Shown in pieces: positions 46,112-57,269 of a DNA stretch of 64,000 nt. Position numbers and translations under genes: made by a program. The notes below the pieces were generated by a model. That model was not told the origin of the DNA. It was given only the letters and a program-made list of their open reading frames with translations, and did no database searches. The stretch comes from Vitellaria paradoxa (Eukaryota; Streptophyta; Magnoliopsida; Ericales; Sapotaceae): assembly GCA_019916065.1 (NCBI GenBank), contig CM034241.1, positions 6,177,920-6,241,919 on the forward strand, read 5' to 3'. The first letter of the stretch is position 1. The number at the start of each line of letters is the position of its first letter.

Positions 46112-49100
46112 TCACTCTTGAAGTCCAACTGAAGTTGCACACAACTTCAGTTTGTCAATGGTGACTGTTTTGGTCAATATATCTGCTGGATTCTTACTGC
46201 CATGAATCTTCTCAAAAGACAAGACTCCATCATCCATAAGTGAACGAATGAAATGGTATCTCAGCTGAATGTGTTTTGTCCTAGAATGAAATGCCGGATT
46301 CTTTGCAAGATGAATAGCATTTTGACTATCACTATGCAAAATATTCCTTTCTTGCATCTTACCCAACTCTACTTGAAAATTTTATAACCAAATCATCTCC
46401 TTTCCAGCTTCAGTAATAGCAACATACTCAGCCTCTATTGTAGAAAGGGCCATAATCTTTTGTAATTGTGAAATCCAACTCACTGTTGTACCACCCAATG
46501 TGTAAATATAGCCAGTAGTACTCTTTCTGTTATCTAAATCACCAGCCAAGTCTCCATCAACATAACCATGTAATCCGATGCCAGTTCGTCTGAAGCAAAG
46601 TGCCATGTCTGTAGTACCACTCAAGTATCTAAGAATCCACTTTACTGCCTCCCAATGCTGCTTGCCTGGATTACTCATGTATCTGTTAACCACTCCCACT
46701 GCATGTGCAATGTCTGGTCTAGTATAAACCATAGCATACATTATGCTATCGACAGCTGAAGCATATGGAACGCGTTCCATGTAAGCCTGCTCTTCTTCGG
46801 TATTTAGAGACTGCTCTTTAGTAAGTCTGAAGTGGCTAGCCAATGGAGTGCTCACTGGTTTTACACTATCCATGCTAAACCTCTTAAGAACTTTCTTGAC
46901 ATACTCAGCCTGTGATAACTTCAAAATACCATTTGCCTTGTCCCTGTAAATTCTCATACCAAGGATTTTGTTTGCAATTCCAAGATCCTTCATCTCGAAT
47001 TGGTTGGAAAAAAATTTCTTCAATCTTTTTATCTCTTCAATGCTAGATCCTGCGATAAGCATATCATCAACATATAAGAGTAAAATAATATAACTTTTGT
47101 CAAACTTCTTGAAATAACAGCAATGATCTGCTTGGCATCTTGTAAAACCGTTGCTACACATAAACCCATCAAATTTCTTGCACCACTGCCTAGGAGCCTG
47201 TTTCAAACCATACAAAATTTTTCGAAGTTTGCATACAAGCTCTTCTTTCCCTCGTGTCAAGAAACCTTGTGGTTGCTTCATGTAAATTTCCTCCTCCAAA
47301 TCACCATGGAGAAAAGCCGTCTTCACATCCATTTGCTCAAGGTGCAAGTCTTCAGCAGCCACAATTCCCAACACCAATCTGATAGTGGTCAACTTTACAA
47401 CTGGAGAGAAAATTTCAGTGTAGTCAACTCCTTCTTTTTATTGAAATCCCTTTGCAACCAATCTGGCCTTGTAGCGTTTACTCCCATCTTGTTCTTGTTT
47501 AAGCCTGTAAACCCACTTGTTGTGCAAAGCTTTCTTACCCGCTGGTAGTTCAGTCAACTCCCATGTTTGATTTACTTTGAGTGAATTCATTTCATCCTGC
47601 ATCGCTGACTCCCATTTAATTGAATCATCAACCTGCAAAGCCTCATCATAATTTTCGGGTTCACCCCCATCAGACAACAACAAATAATGTAAAGATGAAG
47701 ACCAGCGTTGTGTAGGTTTTGACGGTCTTTCTGATCGTCTCAAAACAGGAGTAGGAGTATGTGGCTCAGTTTGTGGAATAATATTTTCAGGATTATTCTG
47801 AATCCTACTATTCAAAACATTCTCATTGATCCCCTCTAACTCAACATGCTCATCACAAGTAACAGATTCAGGTGTAGACTTTTCCCTATCTTTATACATT
47901 ACTTTTTCATTAAATATGACATCTCTACTTCTGATTATTTTTCGATTTTTATCATCCCAAAACCGATAACCAAATTGATCAATGCCATACCCAATAAAAG
48001 TGCATTTAACAAAATTTGGATCAAGTTTACTTCTATCAGCAGAATCAATATGCGCATATGAGACACAGCCAAAAACTTTCAAAAAAGAAAGATTTACCTC
48101 TTTACCGCTCCAAACCTCTTCCGATAATTCACCATCCAATGGAACTGATGGACCACGGTTGATCAGATATGTTGCAGTGTTAACTGCATCTGCCCAAAAT
48201 TGCTTTGGTAATCCGGCATGTATTCTCATACTTCTAGCACGTTCATTCAGAGTTCTATTCATGTGTTCAGCAACGCCATTCTGTTGAGGTATCTTTTTAA
48301 CAGTCTTCTCAATTCTAATTCCACTTTCTACACAATATTTCTTAAACTCATTGTCGCCATATTCCCCTCTATTGTCTGATCTCAAACACTTAATTTTCAG
48401 ACCTGTTTCAGTCTCCACCAAGGCTTTCTACCTTTTAAAGATAGCAAAAGCTTCATACTTATGTTTTAGAAAATAAACCTATACCTTTCTCGTTAAGTCA
48501 TCAATAAAGGTAACATAATATGATGATCCTCCAAGAGATGAAACTGGTGCAGGTCTCCACACATCTGTATGAACCAACTCCAACTTTTTCGTTCTTTGAA
48601 AAACTGACCCTCTTTTGTTTGCCGAAGATGCAATCTTCACAAAAGTCAATGTCCACTGATTTCAAATATGACAGTTTCTCCTTGTCGGCAAGTACTTTAA
48701 TCCCTTTTTGACTCATATGCACAAGCCTTCGGTGCCACAAATTTGAGTCTTCCTTCTCACCAGCAATTGCTACTACATTCTTATTATTCGTAGTCATGTA
48801 AAGAGTGCATTCTTTTTGACCACGAGCAACAACCATAGCTCCTTGGTAATTTTCCACAAACCACCCATGAAGGTTATAACATAATCTTCATCATCAAGTT
48901 GTCCAACAGAGATTAAATTTCGTTTCAAACCAGGCACATATATGACATTCTGTATCTTCCATACTGATCTATTTGGCAACCTGAGTGTTACATCCCCTTT
49001 ACCCACAATTTTCAAAGGTTCATCATCAGCCAGATAAACTTTTCTGAAATCACCACCAATGTAATTGTCCATGATTTCCCTATGTGAAGTAAAATAGAAT

Positions 49101-49958
49101 GATGCCCTAGAATCTAAAATCCAAGATTCAAGTGGACTGTCAATGCTTAAGATCAAAGTATCAAGAATTTCTTCTGTTGCAGCATTAGCAGACTTCTGAT
49201 TTTGATCACCATTGTTCTTATTCATTGTCGGGTAATCTGCTTTTAGATGTCCCTTCTTTCCACAATTCCAATAGCTTCGTCCCTCTCCAGTTCTTGACTT
49301 GCTTCTGTGTTTAGATTTTGATCTGTTGCGATTAGGATTTCTTCCTACTGATCTTCCTCTGGCTTCTGTATTCAAAGCAGAACCTGATGTTTCCCCTAAT
49401 TCTCTCCTGCGAATTTATTCACTTAGAATTAAATCTCGAACATCATTGTAATTCAACTTTGTTTTTCCTGAAGAATTACTCATTGCCGTTACAGTACCAT
49501 TCCAACTTTCTGGTAAACTGGATAGAAGAATCAAAGCCCTCACCTCATCATCAAATTCAATAGACATAGAACTAAATTGTGTTACCACGATATTGAATTC
49601 GTTCAGATGCTCAGCCACCGAAGCACCTTCTGTCATCCTCAGATTAAACAGTCTGCGCATCAAATAAACTTGAGGCAGAGGGTTTTTCGTACATGTTTGA
49701 GAGTGCCGCCATCAGACCTGCTGTAGTTTTCTCCTTCGCTATGTTAAACCCAACGTTACGAGACAATGTTAGCCGAATAACCCCTAGCGCTTGACGATCA
49801 AGAAGAGTCCAATCTTCATCTTTCATGTTTGCTGGCTTCTTCGCTGAAAAAGGTTCGTACAGATTTTTCTGATACAGATAATCTTCAATCTACATCTTCC
49901 AAAATCTGAAATCTGTGCCATTGAATTTATCGATTTTAACCTTTTCGTCTGTAACCAT
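46112..49958 (-). pseudogene. Copia gag-pol polyprotein, broken
   Basis: The likely start is ATG at 49958 (MVTDEKVKIDKFNGTDFRFW), with a stop after 21 codons where the family has Gln. Gag continues at 49826 and 49663. The zinc knuckle reads YWNCGKKGHLKADYP, with Tyr in place of the first and last Cys. The protease has WILDSRASF, Arg replacing the Gly of DSG. The integrase zinc site (WHRRLVHMSQKG, then CEDCIFGKQ) and core (RSDNRGEYGDNEFKKYC, then QQNGVAEHMNRTL) are near 48780-48200. RT (47392-46800) has QMDVKTAFLHGDLEEEIYM and LLLYVDDMLIAG intact. RNase H (46560-46112) has STIEAEYVA and HSDSQNAIHLAKNPAFHSRT, ending at 46112. At least four interruptions. Confidence 0.9.
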
Positions 49959-49977
49959 CGTTCCCACTCGAACCAAC

Positions 49978-49989
49978 GCTCTGATACCA
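49978..49989 (-). other. Copia primer binding site (initiator tRNA-Met)
   Basis: The minus strand reads TGGTATCAGAGC, the plant Copia sequence complementary to the 3' end of initiator tRNA-Met, two bases from the 5' LTR. Confidence 0.95.
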
Positions 49990-49991
49990 GT

Positions 49992-50294
49992 TGTTGTGAA
50001 TTAGTCCTTCCTAACCAGGATTGATGAGAAACGAAAATAACAAAACGAAGAATATTGAATCAAAATAACAGGCACACAGAGAAACACAAGGATTTAAGTG
50101 GTTCACCCCAGAATAGGGCTACGTCCACGGTTGCTGAAGTTTTTCACTATGATCTGAAAAATTACAACTCTCTTTCTCTCTTCTATATCTCGGATAGGCT
50201 CCTCCCTCATCTATCTATAAGTATAAAATTATGGTTACACGAAAATACAAGAAAATTACGAAAGTATCCCCAATCAGGGTCCACCGACCCAACA
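49992..50294 (-). repeat. 5' LTR of the Copia element
   Basis: 303 bp. In element orientation this is the promoter-bearing LTR, directly next to the primer binding site at 49978-49989. CTCTTTCTCTCTTCTATATC and a TATAAGTAT-like tract (50216-50226) are shared with the other LTR. Confidence 0.92.
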
Positions 50295-50482
50295 TACACA
50301 CAATCTTCTCAAGTACATAGGTACAGATACTCTTACCTTACTGAAATTCCGCCAAAATACTTTTTAAATTCTCCTACTAATTTAAGTATCGGATACTCTT
50401 TGATAGGTACCGCATCAGTGTATTAGACAATTTCCAGAGTTTGGATTGAATTTCAGGAAGATACGAAATTACTGAGTTATCA
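50295..50482 (+). repeat. 3' LTR of the Tat/Gypsy element, second part
   Basis: Begins with the second TACAC copy, then resumes the LTR with ACAATCTTCTCAAGTACATA and ends at TTATCA (50482). It is followed by GTATG, the right copy of the element's target duplication. Confidence 0.85.
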
Positions 50483-51912
50483 GTATGAAGTTTTAATTTG
50501 TTGCAATACAAATTTTTCATGAACTTTTCTTAATCCACTAGATAGTCTTGTGGTTTATTCAATGAGAGATTTTCTCGCAGTGGATAAATATTCTAACAAA
50601 TTAAAACTTTAAAGTTAAAACTTGAAGTGAAATTTAGTCAAAAACTATAGTATAAATGCTAATTTATCCATTAATCATTTAATATAATATTTTTTTCAGT
50701 TGTTAAACTTCATACTTTTTTTCTTTTTTATTTATCTATCACAATCAAATAAAAAAAGTAATAATTTTGAATCTTTATTCTCTTTCGTTCTTCCCCGTAC
50801 GACTTTGCAATCCAGTAGAAACAGGGTGTAAAGGAAAAAAGAAAAACTAACTGTGAAAAAACCTGGTCCAACCAAGTCCTTATCAAAAGAACCCGCTGAA
50901 AAGAGGGAGCAGCTTCCTTGAGATATCTGCATTCATGCATCAGAGAATGGAAAAGGGCTAATCTCACCCAACTGACCAGTAACAGAAATTGGATTCAGAC
51001 ATCACATGTATGGCTCAGCTTATATGTCCAAATCACCATACAGCTCAAATCATACAGCTCAAATCATTGAGCTTCATGCTGAATGGTGATAGAATCATTA
51101 GGGTCGTTTTGGCAATATCCAAAAATAAATAAATAAATAAATCAAAAAAATCTTTGCAGGTATGAGTGACACATGAAACTTTAGTGGTTAGTTGGATATT
51201 TGGTAAGTAATTTTTTTTGGCCTCTACTCTCAAAAACTTTGATACAATTCTGTGTTAATAAGATTGGAAACTGAAAAGATCACTATTGAATCATGTGAGT
51301 ATAATTGTGTCACATGTCAAATTTATCTTTAATACCAGCACCACGGTTATTATTTATTATTTAAATAAGATATCAAAATAATTTATTGAAAGAGAGTGGC
51401 GGCCAACAATTAAAATAATTAAAAAATAATTTAATTCTTAAAGTTATGGGGGGTGGAAGCCTAAATTTTACAAACTTTTTCAAAAATTTCTGAAGTCTTA
51501 CAAATTTTTACTAACTTTTAGTCATTCTTATTTTTGGTACATTTATTTTAAAACTTTAAATTTTACAATTTTTTTTTATTTTTACAAATTTTTGCAATTT
51601 TTACTAAATTTTGTTAATTTATGTCAACTTTCTAACTTTTTTGTTGACAAAAATTGTTCGTCAAAAAATTAAAATTTACTTTCCAAACGTCCAAAAATAA
51701 CTAAAAATTTTTTTAACTTTTACTAAATTTTAGCCTTCCAAGCACCCATAGATAATACTATGTGAAGTAAAACTTAAAAAAAAAAAAAATGAAAAGATAA
51801 ATTAATAACTAATTAATGAAATAGAAGAGCTATTGCCGTGGAAGGGTTTTAGGGGCTGCAGTGTAAATATATATTATATACGCTGAAGTGCATCTTAATT
51901 TTCTTATAATAA

Positions 51913-52060
51913 GGGGGTGTTTGGAAGTTCAAAAAAACTCAACTTTTGAGGTTAATGTGATGTAAAAATGATAGGTGGTAAATTTTGATTGGAGAAATTT
52001 GAAAATTTTTGAAGTTTTTTGAGTTTTTTTGATTTTTTTTTTTTGCTTTCAAACGGGCTC
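51913..52060. mobile_element. small Tourist-like MITE, 148 bp
   Basis: Left edge GGGGGTGTTTGGAAGTTC and right-edge complement GAGCCCGTTTGAAAGC form imperfect inverted repeats. Inside them AAAAAACTCAA pairs with TTGAGTTTTTT. TAA flanks both ends (51910-51912 and 52061-52063). Confidence 0.75.
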
Positions 52061-52783
52061 TAATTTACTGGTCCTATTTTACTTTAGTGGAAATTAATTT
52101 TAAAATAAAAGTGAGAGTTAAAAAAATTTGATTGGATTACTAGAATATAATAATTAAAAAATTATATTTTATTAAAATGTAATAAAAAATATGGCCATTC
52201 CTCTTGCACTTCAACCCTGACAATGCATACTACAGAGCTGTGGAACCCCTCTATGAATTAGAAGAACTAGCGTTGGAATCACAATTAAAGCGTTTTAGTT
52301 GAAGAGCTTATGCACAATTCATGTTAATTTATTTTTATTTTTTTTATAATTTACGTCAATTACTAAAAACAAAGGCACAAACATTCACCTAACAATCCTA
52401 ATTCATTTAATTATTTAAATGATAAAGTTCAGTGTACTTTTCGCGACATATTTGACAGTAAACCGTCCATGTCTCAATCAGTAATAGCGACGGAAGGTGC
52501 GCGCATAATCAACGCATGCTTTACCACTGCCGGTGTGAATGCCCTTAATTGTATAATTTTTGCTCTCCAAAAAGTCGTCCAAAATCAATGTAATGAAACA
52601 ACTTGCAGTATTTTATTTCTGGGTGGACTTCCATACACCTAAACATCTAAAAAAAAATCAGCTTCGACCTCATCATCAGACACACACACAAGGGGAAACA
52701 ACAATTTAAAGTCCATTCTTTGAAAGTGACCCCAAAATCATCCAGTAAGAGCTTGCCTCATGGGAGAAATCTGCTCCCCAATA

Positions 52784-53253
52784 CAACGGGTTGTTGGAAG
52801 CACCAAAACAATATTAAAAGTGACTAAAAAATTATAAAAAGTTATCAATTTTTTTGAATTAAAATTTTTTATATATTATTTTTATATTAATTTTTTGTAT
52901 TTTTGAGGGACGCGTGGTAATAAAAAAAATTATCAACTTTTAATTTTTAAGCATTTGAAAAATCACTAACTTTTATTACTTTTCTGTAAGTTACAGTAAT
53001 TTTTTAACTTAAAAATTACCAAAAATTATTAAAAATTACTAAAAGTTGTCAAAAACTATTAAAAAATACCAAAAGTTACTAAGAATTTTACCAAATATTC
53101 AAAAGTTATAAAAAAATTACTAAAAATTATTACTTACTTTACCAAATACATCAAAAATTACTACTAAAAACTTTTAATTAAAAAATACAAAAAATACTAA
53201 AAAATTATACCTATAAGCGCCTCCATTCTTTTCTTTCCGCTATCCAAACACCC
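52784..53253. mobile_element. possible inverted-repeat element just upstream of the UGT
   Basis: The left phrase ACGGGTTGTTGGAAGC pairs imperfectly with the complement of CTATCCAAACACCCGTG at the right. The core is a monotonous AAAAATTACTAAAAGTT-like tract. No convincing target duplication was found, so this is tentative. If real, its right end overlaps the promoter of the UGT gene at 53285. Confidence 0.4.
53205..53220 (+). promoter_or_regulatory. possible TATA element of the first UGT
   Basis: TTATACCTATAAGC lies about 70 bp before the first ATG (53285), leaving room for a short 5' UTR. Weak evidence: the surrounding 400 bp is nearly all A and T. Confidence 0.35.
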
Positions 53254-53284
53254 GTGCATCTCTGACTAGTACTTTTATTTGGAA

Positions 53285-54880
53285 ATGGATCATTGTCATC
53301 TCATTACCTCCAACACCCTCAGCAACTCTCTAATGGCAATGGCTCCACAACCTTGCCAACTTCACTTCGTGTTGATTCCGTTCATGTCTCCCGGCCATCT
53401 TCTCCCCATGGTAGACACGGCCAAGCTGTTGGCAGCACACCAAGGCGTGACAGTGACCATACTCACTACCCCCCTCAACACCCTCCGATTCAAGTCAACC
53501 ATAGATCGAGCCGTCGAATCCGGCAAACAGATCCGCCTCCTCCAGCTCCGGTTCCCGGCCGCCGAGGCCGGCTTGCCGGAGGGATGCGAGAACATGGACT
53601 TGCTCCCCTCCCGCCACCTAATCAAGAATTTTTTCGTCGCGTCCAGCATGCTGAAACAGCCATTCGAGCAATTGTTCGAGCACTTGGAACCGCGTCCGAG
53701 TTGCATAATTTCCGGCAAGAACCTAGCTTGGACGGTGGAGACAGCCCGGAAGTTCGGAGTCCCGAGGATTTTCTTCGACGGAATGGGCTGCTTTTCCACC
53801 TCATGTACACACAATATGCAGGCATCCAAGGCTCACGAGGCTGTCCCCAAGTTTGGCACTTTTGTCGTGCCTAATTTGCCTCATCGGATTGAGTTGACTC
53901 CGGCTCAGCTGCCGGAATCCCTCAATCCAGGGTCACCGGACCTCACCGACCTTCGCAACAAAATGACAGCGGCCGACTCCATAGCAGATGGGATTTTGGT
54001 CAATACATTCGAAGAGTTGGAAACTGACTATGTCAAAGAGTACAAAAAGATCAAAGGGGAAAAAGTCTGGTGTATCGGCCCGGTTTCAGCTTCCAATGCG
54101 TCGAGCTCGGACAAGGCCGAGAGAGGCAGAAATGCTTCGGATAATGATGTGAATCATTGCTTGGCTTGGCTCGACGCTTGGGAGCCGAACTCAGTCGTAT
54201 ACGCTTGTCTCGGGAGCATTTGCGGGCTCACTGCTTTTCAGCTCATCGAGCTCGGACTAGGGTTGGAAGCATCAGGAAAGCCGTTCCTTTGGGTTATAAG
54301 AGGCGGAGAGAAGTCCAAAGAGTTGGAGGATTGGATTGCGGAAGAGGGATTCGAAGAGAGGATTAAAGGGAGAGGTCTTCTGACCCGAGGTTGGGCTCCT
54401 CAAGTGCTAATCTTGTCCCACGCCGCCGTCGGAGGATTCTTAACGCACTGCGGCTGGAATTCGACGATGGAAGGTGTGTGCGCCGGCGTGCCGATCATAA
54501 CATGCCCGTTGTTCGCGGAGCAATTTATCAATGAGAAGTTGGTGGTTCAAATTTTGGGTATTGGTGTGAGTGTGGGAGTTGAGGCTGCGGTGACGTGGGG
54601 GATGGAGGAGAAGTTTGGGGTGGTGACGAAGAGGGGGGATGTGAAGGAGGCTGTTGAGAAGGCAATAGATGGAGGAGCAGAGGGGGAGAAGAGAAGAGTG
54701 AGGGCAAGAGAGATTGGGGAGATGGCAAGGAGGGCTGTAGAAGAAGGGGGATCTTCTTATCTCAATATGCAAATGCTAATTCAATATGTACTCCAGCAGA
54801 CAATGGGGAAGCAGCAGCCCTTGCCACTGGAAAAGGGGAGGCTGACATCGCAAGATCCATCCTTGGCATCAAATTCATGA
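53285..54880 (+). CDS. UGT73-type UDP-glycosyltransferase, 531 aa, catalytic Asp replaced by Gly
   Basis: An intronless family-1 glycosyltransferase of the UGT73 (probably 73C-like) group, which attach UDP-glucose to small phenolics, terpenoids or hormones in the cytosol. The N-terminal acceptor domain has LHFVLIPFMSPGHLLPM with the catalytic His at residue 38. The C-terminal PSPG box (residues 370-413) runs from WAPQVLILSH through LTHCGWNSTMEG to FAEQ, and the final Gln suits UDP-glucose. At residue 144 the sequence reads CIISGKNLAW, where the family has (A/S)D: the expected catalytic Asp is Gly (codon GGC at 53714-53716). Residue 407 is Cys where Trp is usual. The start at 53285 is the first ATG. 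ATGs at 53333 and 53339 would give the more usual short leader before HFV. The C-terminal tail after residue 500 is longer than in the second gene. The frame is otherwise intact. The precise acceptor is unknown. Confidence 0.93.
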   Translation: MDHCHLITSNTLSNSLMAMAPQPCQLHFVLIPFMSPGHLLPMVDTAKLLAAHQGVTVTILTTPLNTLRFKSTIDRAVESGKQIRLLQLRFPAAEAGLPEGCENMDLLPSRHLIKNFFVASSMLKQPFEQLFEHLEPRPSCIISGKNLAWTVETARKFGVPRIFFDGMGCFSTSCTHNMQASKAHEAVPKFGTFVVPNLPHRIELTPAQLPESLNPGSPDLTDLRNKMTAADSIADGILVNTFEELETDYVKEYKKIKGEKVWCIGPVSASNASSSDKAERGRNASDNDVNHCLAWLDAWEPNSVVYACLGSICGLTAFQLIELGLGLEASGKPFLWVIRGGEKSKELEDWIAEEGFEERIKGRGLLTRGWAPQVLILSHAAVGGFLTHCGWNSTMEGVCAGVPIITCPLFAEQFINEKLVVQILGIGVSVGVEAAVTWGMEEKFGVVTKRGDVKEAVEKAIDGGAEGEKRRVRAREIGEMARRAVEEGGSSYLNMQMLIQYVLQQTMGKQQPLPLEKGRLTSQDPSLASNS

Positions 54881-56109
54881 CATGAAGTTTAGGAATCGTT
54901 GAATTCAAATCCATTCAAGTGTTTTTTTCAAATTAAAAATGTGTTTGCGGTCTTTGTGAGTGAGGGTAGATGGACAATGCAATTTGTTTCCTTTGCCATT
55001 ATTGAAGGGCGTGTAATTGATCATTGACGTGGTCTACCGAGAAATAGTAATTGAGTTGATTGAAATGGTGCAGAGATATTGCTATGATATGCTCCTCTTG
55101 TCCCCCCCCCCCGGGGGGCGGGAGGAGGGGGGTACGAGATTGGATTTTACTCCCAATTCTCACCCCTTACTCTGGATATCTTCTTTTCCCTCCTCACTTT
55201 TTTTAAGAACCACTGAATTTGTTAATTTTTTGGACCAGCCCAGCCCAAACTCGTGAATAGGACGGACATAAGCCCAGCCCAGTTTAATTCTTTTGGGGCA
55301 TAAAAAGTTTTATGAACCTAAGTAATTAAATAGATCAGGTTTTAAGATTGTAAAAATTGGTCTAGTCTAAAATACTTTAAAAAATATATGTTTTTAATAA
55401 TATATGTATTTATATATTATTTTATTTATATTTTCTTATAAAAGTTTTCATGTAAAAATGTAATTTAAATCATATTTTAGAAAATAAATATATTTAAGTG
55501 GGCGGAATTGAAATTGAAAACCCAAGCTCTTTTTGGGCCCAGATCCATGTCCGCATCTATACTCGGCTGTGTATGCGTTCATGAAATAGCCTTTGCACCT
55601 TGCTTAGCCAAAAAATTTGACCACCTTTTGCTTCCCAAATTGATGAGCAATTGAATGCTACATAGCTTCATAAGATTTTCCAATTCCTCCCAATAATCCC
55701 ATAAATACCATAAGGAACAGTTACGGCCTCCAATCCAAAACAATAATACCATCGTTGAATCACATTCAGTATCTGCGCGATTCATGCGGCATGCAAAATT
55801 TTAGCCAACTATAAATTGCTGTGTCTAATTGCAAGAGCAAATCTTGTATTGACATGGGTACAAAATGATGCGTTATTAAAAATAATAAGTTTTTAAGAAT
55901 ATAAATATACTACCAAATAACCTGTACCTTTGGCACTCCTCAACTAAAATAAAATACGCATGTATTTTTGTATTCTCTCTCCTTCTATATCGAACAACAT
56001 AATATTGAGAAGTAAAATTTTTATTTTTCTCAATGTAATTCTTTAGATATCACCATTAAATTCAACTCAATGGTTTATAAGAATGTGAAGTGACTCAAAA
56101 ACATGGCGG

Positions 56110-56970
56110 GAGTTTGAGAAGAAAGTTTATAAAAGATTTCAGCCATTCATTGAAGAATAAAACTCAATCCCAATATTTGGATTTCAGTTTGTAAGAGGGA
56201 CATTTTATTTATATTGATATAGATATAGATATAGTCAATCTTATCAATTTAAATTTAAATTTAAACTTTAGAAAAAATCGCTTTGTAAAAACTAATTTTA
56301 TTCAAATATTTGTAAAAATAAAAAAAAAATAGAACGATGGGTATAAAAATTTAATTAGTTTTATAAAAATAACTCAAATAAAAAATTATTGTTATTAATT
56401 ATATGTGCTTTATAAAATAATGCAAATACAGTCAATATGACTAATTTAAATTTAAAAATAGAATTTAAAAAAACAACTACCTCTGAGTCTAATTAATATT
56501 CGATATTTTTCTTATTTTTAAAGTTGAAAATACTAAGAGTTGTTGTTTTACGAAAAATAACATAATTATTATTTAAACTTTTTCAATTTGTGTTTCTTAA
56601 TTCAATTCCATTTCTTATTTTTATTTTTAATTTAATTACTACTATAATTGAAATATATATTTAATAACAATATTAAATTTTTAAGTAAGTGGGTCCACTT
56701 TTGGAACCCATGAAAAGGTGAGTCCCCTTTTAGAACTCACGAAGGTAGATTCCTTTCCAAGAACTCTTGAATTTTTTTACATTTATTGAAATTATATGTC
56801 ACAATTTTAGTACTTTTATAAGTAAAAGAAAAAGTGAAGTTGTAATATTTTAGCGATGTAGGACAAAGAAACAAAAGTTTTGAGGGAAAGTTTTAGTTTG
56901 TAAAAGACTCAGCCACTTGTTGAGAAATAAAATTCAATCTCAATCATTGAATCTTAATTTATGAAAAGAA
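56110..56970 (+). repeat. diverged direct repeat pair ~760 bp apart
   Basis: About 56110-56210 (AGTTTATAAAAGATTTCAGC, then CATTCATTGAAGAATAAAAC, then TCAATCCCAAT) recurs at about 56895-56970 (TAGTTTGTAAAAGACTCAGC, then CACTTGTTGAGAAATAAAAT, then TCAATCTCAAT). Similar TATAGATAT tracts follow both. This may be a pair of old LTRs or a tandem duplication. Confidence 0.55.
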
Positions 56971-57269
56971 TATTTTTAAAATATGTCCTGTTTCATTATA
57001 TAGATATTATCTTTTAACTAAATTTAATTTATCTTGAAATAAATATTCATTTTTATCTCTAGATAAATATTAAAATTTTCTTTTAGAGAAGATAAATAAT
57101 CTTTGTTTCTTTACAAAAATAAAAAAATAAAAATAATTACTAAATAAGTTTGAAGTTATCATAACCCTTCATTCTTCAAGTTATTCCATGAGGGTGATTT
57201 TCAACAGGTGATAGAAGAAAAAAAATTGAAGCTCTATAAGCTTAATTAGCCTTAGCTAATTTCAAGTTT

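Larger units (their letters stand above)
45726..50294 (-). mobile_element. Ty1/Copia element inserted in the Gypsy 3' LTR, 4,569 bp
   Basis: The plus-strand LTRs at 45726-46027 (302 bp) and 49992-50294 (303 bp) begin TGTTGTGAATTAGTCC and end CCCAACA. TACAC flanks both sides (45721-45725 and 50295-50299), a perfect 5-bp target duplication. The coding strand is minus. The LTRs differ at roughly 22 positions by eye (about 7%). The order gag, protease, integrase, RT, RNase H is the Copia order. Several stops and shifts make it non-autonomous now. Confidence 0.95.
35291..50482 (+). mobile_element. complete but degenerate Ty3/Gypsy element, Tat lineage (with nested insertions)
   Basis: Two related LTRs (35291-35808, and the split copy 45397-45725 plus 50300-50482) bound the element, both starting TGAT and ending TTATCA. 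The 5-bp flanks are GCATG on the left and GTATG on the right, a target duplication with one change. Internal order on the plus strand is gag, protease, reverse transcriptase, RNase H, a second archaeal-type RNase H, then integrase. A minisatellite and an antisense ORF follow. The second RNase H and the antisense ORF are hallmarks of Tat elements. All frames carry many stops. Nested inside are a 5S-like solo LTR (37652-37959) and a Copia element (45726-50294). Without them the element is about 10.3 kb. Confidence 0.9.
50483..53284. other. intergenic AT-rich region upstream of the first UGT
   Basis: AT-rich sequence with A and T runs. It carries a small Tourist-like MITE (51913-52060) and a possible second inverted-repeat element whose core is an AAAAATTACTAAAAG-type low-complexity tract (52784-53250). 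TGACC/CATG-type motifs are scattered, but none can be assigned as a regulatory site. No coding sequence is supported; the open frames on the minus strand at 50728-50967 and 51045-51233 look random. Confidence 0.65.

Noticed and set aside
53293..53874. 193-codon open frame overlapping the first UGT
   Set aside because: A shadow frame of the UGT coding sequence, kept open by its GC-rich codons and without family resemblance.
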